Shown here: piece after piece, positions 53,801 to 64,000 of the stretch | How positions within the stretch are numbered: position 1 is the stretch's first letter | Layout of the letters: each line of letters starts with the position of its first letter | Assembly (NCBI RefSeq): GCF_947242115.1 | Contig: NC_074715.1 | Coordinates: 26,123,876 to 26,187,875 of the forward strand | Source of the DNA: Biomphalaria glabrata | Taxonomy: Eukaryota; Mollusca; Gastropoda; Planorbidae | Reading direction: 5' to 3' | Length of the DNA: 64,000 bases | Notes under the pieces: model-generated | Told to the model about the DNA's origin: nothing | Database searches by the model: none | What the model saw: the letters and a program-made list of their open reading frames with translations, nothing else | Translations under genes and position numbers: made by a program

Positions 53801-56800
53801 GAAACAATAAGTTTGCAAATATTTTTAGTTTTTAAACCTTATTTAAGCTGTATGTAAAGTGATAGAGGATAATTACATTTTTTGTTTGTTAATGAAAGTT
53901 ATTTCCACATTTTTATAGCAAATCTTATAAATAAAATATTTTTACAATCAGGCAGTTAGTTTAACACCTCTCAGCATATAATAGATATATTATATAATAA
54001 ATATTATCAGCTGCTCTTAATTTTTGTAAAACATATTTTTGTTTTTAATCACATGTGTTTACTAAGACATTTCATATCTCAATACTCTGTGATTCCTTGA
54101 AATGCAGAGTGATCAATTTAGCTAAATGAGGCAAGAACATTTTAAAACAATAATTCACATATGGTGGACTACATCAATAAGAATTCTGAGCTTTTTTTGA
54201 CAAATTATTTTTTGTAGAACATCCGAAGCAAAGCTTAACAACTTTACTAGACTTGAACCTGTTTTCCACCTACTGGGAATACCTTTTGATACCACAAATG
54301 CCAGAAATATCATGACAGAGAAGCATGGGGCTGCCACTCAGTTACTTTATCAGCTTTATATAGCCTTGAATAATAAGAAAAAAGCAAACTTGACAGGAAT
54401 AGCCATGGAAACTATGCGTCCTGAAGCCCCAGCAAAGCTCAATGCCATGGAAACTTTGATCTACAAAGAGGTTAGAACTCGTTCTTAATGGTATATGTGT
54501 TTAATTTTTGTAAAATGTTTTTGTTTAAAATTGATTTTGTCCCGTTGATGAAGTCCTCAAGATGGTAGTTGGTAGAAAAAAAAATATTCATCATCATCAT
54601 CATCAAACTCCATTAGAGTGAGGGCTTGAGAGGCTCAAATCCTCTCTTGCAAAAGCCCTGGACAGAAACCCTGCTGTCTTGCGTAGTGCATGAATGTCGC
54701 CATACAGGTCGAGAATTTTGGGTTTCCCAGACCTGTCGAGACGGAGATCAGCAAGTCTGGGGCAGTCAAACAGAATATGAGGCACGGTTTCCTCTTCTTC
54801 CCCGCAGCGAGGGCACCGTGAATCGAAATTTGGCCATAGGCGAGAGAAATATGAGCCAACAGGACAGTGGCCTGTCCTGCACTGTGCTATAATAGCTTGC
54901 TCAGGCCTGGACAGCCTCCACCACGGGGAAGTGCGGTCAGGGCGCCTCATGCGCATAGTTAGGAATAAACAAATCTTCAAAGTTCTCTACATTTTGACAC
55001 AGTCTTTAAAAATAGATTTCAGAATTAATTTTTAACTACAATTTTACATATTTCAGAATTCACCAATTGTTGTTGTTTTTTTTTAATTTGAAAACTCACC
55101 CATTCTCTATATTGCCACAATACAATATTAATATGCTATGTTCACAATGTGTATGCTCCTCAACTTAAGTTATAATGACATTTCAATATTGTATTGTACT
55201 TAAAGCTCATTCCTTCTTGCAAAATCTATCATATTTGTGTAACAAACATGACCAAAGTGGTCACATCCAGATGTGGTCAAAATAATGGTTCTTAAAGATA
55301 TAAGAAAAAATAAAGAATTTCAGAATAAAATAGCAACTTGTTTAATAAAAAATTATGATACAACTACATCAGTTAAAATATTGATAGCTACAATAAAAAG
55401 TTCTTTATTAGTCCAATTCATTCATTATTAGAGAATTATTTTGTACTTAATGATCATAAATAAAAAAGAACCAACAAGTTTGAAATAATAGTAAAATATA
55501 GTTTTTAAGTTTACTTCTTTAAAAAAGGTATTCTCTATATCCTGTTAAATAGTATAGTTCTATGTTTGTCTACAAAGCATGGGTTCTGACTCCAGGATGT
55601 TTTATAGAAGGAATCTACCGCTCCTTGAATGCTTCCATCAAAGGAGCCTTTGCTCCATAATGGACATATGCTGGCAAGACTACCTCACAAATAACCATGT
55701 TCTGCTGGAGGTCGATGTGAACAGACTGGATTTCATACTAACCCATATGAGGGATGACCATATACCAAAGGTGATCTTTTTTTGCAAACTTAAAGGAGAA
55801 TGACATAGCAGAGGTGCCCACTGGAAGCATTATAAAGGTCAAATCAGGCACCATTTTGATCTCAGTGTCATAGAGGAAAGCAGCTAACAGTGGATGGCCT
55901 CTGAAAGAGACAGCTGGAGAGCTCTCACAAAGGTCACAGGACACACATTTGATACTCATAGAAGGACCATTGCCAAAGACAGGTGGAGATGATGAAAAGA
56001 CAATTTAAGTAGACTTCCTGCAGACGACAGATTTGTCTGCATCAAATGTGGCAAAATATGAAGGTCGCTACTGTGTTTGGATGCTCATTTGAAATACTGC
56101 ACTCATTCTTAATATAAAAATATATAATATCTGTTTGTTTGTCAGACTATGATATAAATCCTAAGTGCAATCCTACTGGGTTATATATGGTAATCATTTT
56201 ATAGTCTCTAATCTTAGGTTGAAATTAGAATGTAAACATTGATTGTGCATTGTATATATGCCTAACAATTTACTTTTGTTTTCTGTAACTGCGGCTGTAG
56301 CCTAGACCAGATGATGAGGTAATAGCATGATGCATGTTAAACTAGAAAATAAAACAATATTTTTTTATGACATATTTATATATGAGGGAAGTCTCAAAAG
56401 GGGTATTAAATGTCTAGCACTAAAAAATAAATAGTTTGGCTTTAGCAATACAATAATCTATTGATGACATTTTAGTATATCATTACTTATGTAAATTTAA
56501 TGATGTGTAAACAATGAATTTTTGAATTAATTAGCTAATACTAGGCTCCTAGTTTTCCTACTATGGTAATTACAATGAGACCTATACACTAGAAGTCAGT
56601 TTTAAGTTCAGTCATGATGAGTTACATCTAAGTCAGTCTAGTTGTTTTAGAGCAGGCTAGCAATGCATTAGTTCAATTCATTTTTGAAACCTCTTTTGTT
56701 GCTGGTGAATTGATTTCATGATTTTTTTTTACTTCAGAACAAAACTTAAATTATGTTGTGAAATACTAGAAATTTATTAAAAGCAGATTATCTGTACAAA

Positions 56801-59800
56801 AAATTATGAAATTTTTAGAAAAGATAGGGCTGATAATCATGGAGGAGTTCTTTTAGCAATAAAAAACACTCTTATAGCAGAAGAAATTACCTTACCTAAC
56901 TCAAAAAATATAGAATCAACATTTTGTAAAATTAATACCACCTCAACGTCCCTAATAATAGGCAGCATTTACAGACCACCAAATTCTAGTTTAGAATACA
57001 TGCAGGAACTATGTAATCAGATTACGACACTTAAAGAGACAAATAAAAATGCAGTTTTTTGGATTATGGGCGATTTCAACCTACCTGATATAAATTGGAA
57101 AACACTAACCATAGATAAACACCAAAACCTTAAGGACATAAATGAGCTTTTCATAGAAACTTTACACAACCTAAGTTTAGATCAAATCATTAAAAAGCCA
57201 ACTAGATTAAACAACACATTAGATCTCTTCTTAACCAACAGACCTGGATTAGTAGTTGATTATGATATTATCCCTGGTCTATCAGACCATGAGATCATAA
57301 AAATACACAGTCAGATAAAAGCAGTAGCCAATACAAAACCCAAAAGAAAAATCTTACTCTGGAATAAATGTAACCTAACACAACTACACCAAGCTGCATT
57401 AAACTTTCAACAAACATTCTTATTAGAAAAAGACATTAACCAACCAGTCGATGACCTCTGGAATTTTATTAAAAACCATCTTAAAAGCATTATAGAAAAT
57501 CAAATACCAACTAAATACACATCAAACAAAATAAATAAATGCTGGTTTAATAATAGACTAAAGAAGCTTTGTAAACAGAAGGAAAACCTATATAGAAAAT
57601 TTAAAGAAACTAATGCAGAAAGAGTTTACAAAAAGTATATAAAAATTAAACACTTAACCCAAAAAGTAAGCAGACAGCTGCAGAGTGAATACATAAACAA
57701 TGTAATATCTAAAGACAACAACAAAAACCTATGGTCATACATTAAGTCTAAGAAAATGGAAACAACAGGCGTAGCGCCATTAAAAGATGAACATAACATA
57801 ATACATAATGATAATGAAACTAAAGCAAACATTCTAAACAAATACTTTGCATCAGCATTCTCAGCCCCAGGAGACAAAGACATATTACTGAATTTGAACC
57901 AAGTAGACAACATAGAAGATATAGTAGTACAATAAAATGGAATTCAAAAACTATTAGCCAACACCAAACCAAATAAAGCTTCTGGACCTGATGGTATTCC
58001 AGCTAGATTACTCAAAGAACTAAGTAATGAGCTAGCCCCAGTGTTCAAAATACTCTTTCAGGCTTCACTTAACCAGGGCAGAGTACCAAAGGACTGGAAA
58101 GAAGCTAATGTCACCCCCCTATTTAAAAAAGGAGAAAAATCTGACCCAGGAAACTACAGACCAGTATCACTTACCAGCATCACATGTAAAATCCTAGAAC
58201 ACATAATATGTAGCAACATCATAAACCACTTAGACAAACATAATGTCCTCACACCATACCAACATGGCTTTAGGAAATATAGATCATGTGAAACACAACT
58301 AATAGGACTAATTGATGATTTTTCAAAAGGTTTAGATAATAGTGAACAAATAGATGCTATCTTACTAGATTTTTCTAAGGCTTTTGACAAAGTTCACCAC
58401 CATAGTTTGCTTAAAAAATTAAAATATTTCGGCATTAATGGTCCACTGCATCAGTGGATTAAAGACTTTCTGATAGGGAGAGAACAAACTGTAATAATAA
58501 ATGGCTCTAAATCAACACCGATAACAGTAAACTCAGGTGTACCTCAAGGAACAGTCTTGGGTCCACTACTATTTTTAATTTACATAAATGATTTACCAAA
58601 TTGCATTAGTTCAGGAACAAAAGTCAGATTATTTGCAGACGATTGCATAATATATAGAACAATAAAAACAACACAAGACACAGATATTTTACAAAGAGAA
58701 TTAGATGAATTACAGAAATGGGAATCAAATTGGAGCATGTCTTTCCACCCAGAAAAATGTCAGTTGTTAAGAGTAACAAAAAAACTAAAACAAATTAATT
58801 CCACTTATCTTATTCATGGCAAACCAGTAACACAGACTAAAAACGCAAAATACCTAGGTGTTATAATAAATGAAAAACTGTCATGGAATCCACATATTGA
58901 TGAAACTACAAAAAAATCAAACAAAGCATTAGGATTTATTAAAAGAAATTTCTATAAATCAAATAAGAACATAAAACTAAAATGTTATTTAACCTTGGTT
59001 AGGCCAATAATAGAATATGCATCCTCTGTTTGGGACCCCTCAACTCAAGAAAACATTAAGAAACTAGAACAGACACAAAATAGAGCAGTGCGATTCATAA
59101 CAAACGAATATTCACATTTGACTAGAGTAACACCTTTAGTAAAATCACTAAATTTAGAAAGCCTTCAGGACAGAAGGCTCAAAAGTAAAGTAGCAATCAT
59201 ACATAAAACACTGAACCATAATCTTCAAATACAAAAACAAAATTTAATAAAATACTCTGAAAGACACAAAGATAAAGGCACATTCCTCGTCCCATATGCT
59301 AGGACAAATTTGTACAAATACTCCTTCTTCCCTAGTGCTATTAGAGCATGGAATGGGTTGCCTGAGCTAGCCAGGAAAACCAGTGACTTGGCAGAATTTA
59401 AGTCATTGGTTAATATGCATGACTAAATGCATGACGCGTAGGACGTAATCATCTTCTTTTTTGAAGTAACGTCTGTATTATATAAGATAAGATAAGATAA
59501 AAAAACTTTAAAAGTTTTTAAACATTATAACAAAAATTAAATTAGGCAATAAAAAATATTCTCTATGCTTTAATTTTTTTGCAGTACCAAAATCATTTCA
59601 AACTTATAAACTTTGGGGCTTAGTGAACTTTTCTTATTCCATGAAAGACATTTGTGAAATTAAAGAGTAAAAAAAAACCCACAAGATTTGTTAAAAAAAA
59701 AGTTTGGTTAAAAAACAGATTTGTTGCTTTATTAAACCAAACTTACTGCATCAATCAACCACCTTCTGAGACCAAACCATATATACAATTATATTTATAT

Positions 59801-62800
59801 TTTGTCATCAAAGTTTGCGAAATCCCTTTTTTTTTTACCAGATTTTTCTTGATACTTTTGATGTATTTCTTGTTGTATATGTTTTCATTCAAATGTAGAT
59901 ATATCATTCTTTCCATAATTGTTTTCTTTAATTCTTTCCTTGTTCTTGCTGTAACAATTATATGTTGTGAAAATGAATTTAACATTTTAAAAACATTAAG
60001 TCAAATAATTGATAGTAAAATTAAATAAAATTTGAATTCTGAATATAGTTATTTTGGTTTTAAGTTTTAGGCTTTCCTTGTTTGTTATATTATCTTCAAG
60101 CATGTACTGTGGAATCATATAGCCTTTTCTTTCTTTTTTTCCAAAATATCTTACCCACACAATAGTTTTAAAACATTTATTGCCAATTTTAACAATGTCC
60201 CCATCAATACTGTAATTATGAATCAATAAAACTCTCTTGTTAACTTGATTTGAAGTATTTTTTGTTTTTTCTGTTAAAATGTGTTACATTTCCACCTGTA
60301 ATAGTTTTGCTAAAAATAAGTTTTGTTGATTTTAATATTTTCTAATTTAAAAGGAAACATATAAGTAAGTCTTTTATTAATTTAGAGATTGAAGCAGGCA
60401 ACACCTCGGCAGACAGACCTTGACCTTCAAGCTTTGATTGCTCGCTTCCAAGAAAATCAAGTCAAAATGGAGCAAACTGCCTTTCGAGAAAAGTTTGAAG
60501 AAGTTGAAAGACTGTATCAGCTAAGGCAGAAGGAAAGAGAGATGTTGATGAATAGGAACAGAAATCTACATGAAAAACAAAGTGAACTAGTGGCTAAAAT
60601 AAAGTAAGTCATATGATGATGAGTTGTAAAACTTGTTTTTTAATGCATCATTTAACTGTTTACCATATCCAGAACACTTGAGTCTTAGATTGAAGTGAGT
60701 CAGATTATGAGTTGTAAAACTTCTGTTTATTGATACATTATTTAACTGTTTACCATATCCTGAGATGAACTCCAATTGGTGGCAAGGCTTGAAGGATTAG
60801 TCCTCCTGTAGAGCCTTGGCGAGTTTACCATATCCAGAACACTTGACTCTTAGATTGAAGGTTATCTGCTAGAGGTTTATTAGCTCTGTGCTGACTCTTA
60901 GAGATTAAAACAAGATAAATTAACAAAGGAGTCTTAATTCACAATAAAGGTGACAACCTCTAATGGAACTGTCATTCTTATGAGACTCACATATTGTTTG
61001 TTAAACCTTAGATCATGTCACCACATGTCTCGCAAACTCATGCAGCAAGACAAAGTTACAGACACATTTAATAAGCAAAGAAAAAACACATTTGCACTTT
61101 TTTTTTACCATTGATTGCACATAAAATGATCTTTGACTTGTTGAAATACTGTTGATCCAGTAGAATAGCTGTAAATCTCTTTGAAGTACATACATTATGT
61201 ATTCTAATTATAAAATGTGTTTACAAATATACTAGCAGTATAAGCAATTGTATAAATTGTATATGTATTCTAATTATAAAATGTGTTTACAAATATACTA
61301 GCAGTATAAGCAATTGTATAAATTGTATATGTATTCTAATTATAAAATGTGTTTACAAATATACTAGCAGTATAAGCAATTGTATAAATTGTATATGTAT
61401 TCTAATTATAAAATGTGTTTACAAATATACTAGCAGTATAAGCAATTGTATAAATTGTATATGTATTCTAATTATAAAATGTGTTTACAAATATACTAGC
61501 AGTATAAGCAATTGTATAAATTGTATTGATTAATCAATAAGCCAGAATGATTTTTATGTATCTAAACTAAATGAACCTGATTGGATATATGAATTTAGAA
61601 TAGTAACAACCAGATGATCTAAATCTTATACAAACTCCCTTTCTTATTTTGTATGAAGTTTGCATGAACAATATTACTAATGCATACACAATAAAACAAT
61701 GGAACATTCATTCAGTAGGCCAATAGCTAGTGCACCTTTTCTGTTACTCAGTGAAGATAATAATGAAATGAGATTCTTCATATTAAGTTTCTCTAGAAGG
61801 GTCTATAATTATTTTAAATTGTTAAAAAAAAATTCTGTAATGAAAGGAATATAATGCTGATGGTACCCTAAGTAGTAGAGAGGGTATAGTATACTCAGCT
61901 GAAATTCTTGCTGAGTCTTAGTCATAATGCTAAAGAAATTAAAGGTGTTTGATTACTTTGTTGGTTACACCCTTGCAATACCCTTGGGCCTTCTACTATT
62001 TATTCTACTCTCATTTGCTTGAAGGAAATTTTACTTAAAATACATACATATTTTTTTACATTTATAAAATTTATGCTATAGATAAACTTTAGATAACTAA
62101 TAACAAAAATAATGTATTTTGTAATTTAATCAAACTGTAAATAAGGTACTTACATCTGTTTTTAAGTTGTAATGGTGTGGTAATGATGTAGCAAAGTAAA
62201 CATTGAAAACAAAATCTATTTATTAGATTATTATTATTATAATTATTCCTTTTTATTCTGCCACATCTTTCAGTGCTGCTACTGTCTTTATTCCAAAACC
62301 TCCTCAACGTAAACTAAAAGCCCTTGAAGCTCGCAAAGAATTAAAGAAAAAAAGAGAGGCTGAAGAAACCATCCAGTCTATTCACCAATTTGAGGAGAAA
62401 ATGAAAATGATTCCTTCTTATGATTCAGAGTAAGATTAGTAAAGTTTGTTTTTCGGCTGTAAAATGTAACTTTAAACTTAGGATTTTAATAATAATAGAA
62501 ATGATTTTATTTTCATATCATATTAAAGAAAAACATGTGAACTCAAGGTACTTTTAATTAAATTCTTGCAAATAACCTCAGAACATGGACAGAGTAGATC
62601 CTGCGAAAGTGCTGGGTTTCATCAGTAAAATATAATTCAAATAATTTTTAAAAATATAGATATACATATTATTACATAAAACACATTTTTATTGTTATAT
62701 TAGAAACTAGAATTAGAATTTTCAATATTTGAAAATAGTTTATAGCGCCTCATTCAAGATTCTAGATTCTAGAGGTTCATGAATGATCTTGGCCTGAAAT

Positions 62801-63653
62801 GTGCCAATGTGCTAAATAATAATAACAGTAAATAAATTTAAAACAATACTTGACAAATTGATTGTGTTAAAGAATCTGGCTATAAATATTTACCAATTCA
62901 AAGGCTACTGACAAGCTGATTATTGACTAGTATTTGATAAAAGAAAACTACCATTCAATAGTCATAATACTACTACATTGCAGACTGATGCCTATCTCAA
63001 TACAAGAAACTGATAGAAACAGCTATTAAATTGAAAAACTATAGTTCACAAATATTGCTCAATTAACCTTTTAAAAATTAAGCAGCCAAGTTTGTTGAAA
63101 AATTAGAAAACATATTTATCACATTAAACATTTTCAGATCACCAAGAGAAGAACAAATTGATGTTCAGTATATCCTTAATCAAGAAAATGAAGAACCAGA
63201 TGCTGTTCAATTTCTTAAAACATCTTCTAATGATGAATATATTGGTAAAATTCGTAAACGTTTACAAGAAGATGCATCAGCAAGAGAAGAAAGAGAAAAA
63301 AGAAGAAGGAAAGTCTTAAGAGACCAACTGGCTTCTCATGAAGAACAAGAGGTCATTAAACTTAAGTTGTAAAAAAAAACATTAAAAAATTACATGTAAA
63401 TTTTTTTTTTTTGTTTTAGATAATATTTAATTTTAACCCTAGTATAAAATGTATGGCTATTTTTAACATTATTAATTTATATTAAACATAATGAAATCTT
63501 TCTATTCTTGTAAATATTTAAAATCTTGTTTAAAGCAGAAGAAAATAAACAAATAAAGAATTGTTTTAGGAAGCAAGACGAGAAAAAATGATGGTCAATA
63601 GATTGATGCGACAATCTCAACAAGAAAGAAGGATTGCAGTTCAATTACTACAA
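50834..63653 (+). CDS. SPEF2: Sperm flagellar protein 2, N-terminal part (continues beyond window)
   Basis: SPEF2/KPL2 is a large protein of the axonemal central apparatus needed for sperm-tail and cilia function. Exons seen: 50834-50891, 51691-51793, 54218-54470, 60386-60603, 62274-62429, 63138-63351, 63570-63653. They give 362 codons with perfect phase. The N-terminal CH-like domain reads EILCRWLNDEL, FASGYLIGEVLHKY, LNNFTRLEPVFHLLGIPFD, TEKHGAATQLLYQLYIAL, closely matching human SPEF2. A long charged coiled coil follows (EKFEEVERLYQLRQKERE, IPKPPQRKLKALEARKEL), then NRLMRQSQQERRIAVQL, a highly conserved block. Human SPEF2 is about 1,800 residues, so only the first fifth is here. Introns 2 and 3 carry CR1 copies in opposite orientation. 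Confidence 0.95.
51346..51473 (+). repeat. Unclassified dispersed repeat, copy 2
   Basis: Relative of 28381-28502, with GTTGCCAATATATCTA, TTTAGTTTCTCT, TTAATTTTGAATGCATGG and ATAAGGTTAATAATT in the same order and orientation. Located in SPEF2 intron 1. Confidence 0.65.
51982..53464 (-). mobile_element. CR1-like LINE, 5'-truncated 1.5-kb copy, antisense in SPEF2 intron 2
   Basis: On the minus strand it encodes, from the 5' end, fragments with ASGPDGIPARLL, LLKKLKYFGINGPLHQ, LFLIYINDLPNC, the active site RLFADDCIIYR, KYLGVIINEKLSW and AIRAWNGLPELARK, ending in VNMHD and the TTATCTTATATAA tail at 51982. The same protein is encoded by 58000-59426 with only a few residue differences. It is broken by stops and shifts near 52430, 52800 and 53300, and a piece of the RT palm is deleted near 52905. 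5' truncation is at 53464. Confidence 0.9.
54588..54960 (-). mobile_element. I-clade (nimbus-like) LINE 3' end
   Basis: Minus-strand frame 54980-54603 includes RPDRTSPWWRLSRPEQAI, CPRCGEEEETVPHILFDC and SGKPKILDLYGDIHALRK, followed by a (TGA)n tail at 54606-54588. It matches 28010-28352 closely and keeps the Cys-x2-Cys ... His-x4-Cys motif intact, so it represents the same family. It is in SPEF2 intron 3, about 120 bp after exon 3. Confidence 0.88.
55590..56090 (+). mobile_element. LINE polyprotein C-terminal relic
   Basis: The frame at 55579-55803 includes FHQRSLCSIMDICWQDYLTN and VLLEVDVNRLDF, which resemble the C-terminal segment of several retroelement reverse transcriptases (FHQR.LRSILGI.W.D..TN..VL). 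Further broken frames continue to 56090. It is not related to the CR1 copies nearby, and the clade is uncertain. Located in SPEF2 intron 3. Confidence 0.55.
56790..59500 (+). mobile_element. CR1-like LINE, 2.7-kb copy with endonuclease and reverse transcriptase
   Basis: The frame is open from about 56805 to 59426 apart from one in-frame stop at 57933-57935. The C-terminal half of the APE-type endonuclease is present (IFRKDRADNHGG, SIYRPPNS, GDFNLPDINW, GLSDHEI). The reverse transcriptase is complete: ASGPDGIPARLL, NYRPVSLTS, FSKAFDKVHH, SGVPQGTVLGPLLF, RLFADDCIIYR with the active-site Asp pair, and YLGVIINEKLSW. The 3' tail is GATAAGATAAGATAA, as in other copies here. It is 5'-truncated, lacking ORF1 and the endonuclease start. 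The CR1/L2 group is inferred from the domain set and short microsatellite tail. It is sense to SPEF2, in intron 3. Confidence 0.92.
60609..60870. repeat. Imperfect direct repeat after SPEF2 exon 4
   Basis: The block GATGAGTTGTAAAACTT ... TTTAACTGTTTACCATATCC ... CTTAGATTGAAG occurs from 60617, again from 60706, and partly from 60822. It begins a few bases after the exon 4 donor. No coding potential and no recognised family. Confidence 0.7.
61195..61527. repeat. 66-bp minisatellite, five essentially perfect copies
   Basis: The unit starting ATTCTAATTATAAAATGTG recurs at 61201, 61267, 61333, 61399 and 61465 with no visible differences. Such uniform copies indicate very recent expansion or an assembly effect. 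It is in SPEF2 intron 4. Confidence 0.93.
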
Positions 63654-64000
63654 GTAATGTTTTCTATTTCATCACTAAAAGAAGGAATTTTTTTAAACAT
63701 GGATTTTTGGTTTACAAATTCTTAAAAACAAAGTTTCAGACTAGTCCAGTAGAGTTCAAGCAATAATAAATTTAAAACAACTATTCTACAAGTTGCTTTA
63801 CTTTGATTTCATTCATTAGAGTAAAATTCCAATACTTTAAAAAAACAAACAAAAACATTGCTATGTTAAGTGATATTACAATCAAAATATTTGTTTTCAC
63901 TTTATGACTACCATAAAATTATTAGGATGCTATGGAGATATTTTAAGACCAGCACAGTAAACATTGAGAATCTGAAGAATGTCTTTATTATAGGACCCTT

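Noticed and set aside
63985-64000. Start of the next SPEF2 exon at the right edge (TTATAG|GACCCTT)
   Set aside because: The few visible codons do not resemble the expected continuation of SPEF2, and a chance AG is likely.
1-64000. CRISPR arrays, bacterial operons, riboswitches
   Set aside because: The window is clearly eukaryotic, with spliced conserved animal genes. The tandem arrays have no spacer-repeat structure.

Overview
This is AT-rich nuclear DNA from an animal, most likely a gastropod mollusc. The host genes are split into many short exons with ordinary GT-AG introns. The introns carry CR1-like LINEs, an I-clade LINE with its own RNase H (the nimbus type known from Biomphalaria), tRNA-derived SINEs, hAT relics and many CTAGATCTAG-type simple repeats. 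A freshwater heterobranch snail is my best guess. That guess comes from repeat style and protein similarity recalled from memory, not from a database search.

The window holds four conserved host genes in two head-to-head pairs. Pair 1 is DDX24, a nucleolar DEAD-box helicase on the minus strand (15 coding exons, 24408 down to 4001), and NSMCE1, the RING-type SMC5/6 subunit on the plus strand (6 exons, 24507-34972). Only 98 bp separate their start codons. Pair 2 is CIMAP2/LEXM, a ciliary microtubule-associated protein on the minus strand (10 exons plus one very large optional exon, 50147 down to 36855), and SPEF2, a sperm flagellar central-apparatus protein on the plus strand (seven exons from 50834, running off the right edge). 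Their 686-bp spacer holds one full and one partial match to the RFX X-box, which fits two cilium genes sharing a promoter. I rebuilt the exons by hand from splice sites, reading phase and family similarity. Every junction of the four models keeps frame.

Almost everything else is mobile DNA inside introns. DDX24 intron 1 (about 12.1 kb) contains an unrecognised lysine-rich reading frame, a three-copy 140-bp tandem repeat and, inserted into that repeat, an 8.2-kb Ty3/gypsy-class LTR element (15694-23923). In this element integrase lies before reverse transcriptase, the order of the Gmr1 group. NSMCE1 intron 1 carries a hAT-type non-autonomous element, a CR1 tail, an I-clade LINE and an unclassified repeat of about 0.9 kb with a CR1 tail nested in it. 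CIMAP2 introns carry a 2.3-kb non-autonomous hAT element with a perfect 8-bp target duplication, a second copy of the unclassified repeat and several minisatellites. SPEF2 introns 2 and 3 carry two nearly identical CR1 copies in opposite orientation on either side of exon 3.

The strongest points for follow-up are the Gmr1-like gene order, the 510-codon phase-0 exon in CIMAP2, the X-box promoter, and the inverted CR1 pair around SPEF2 exon 3.
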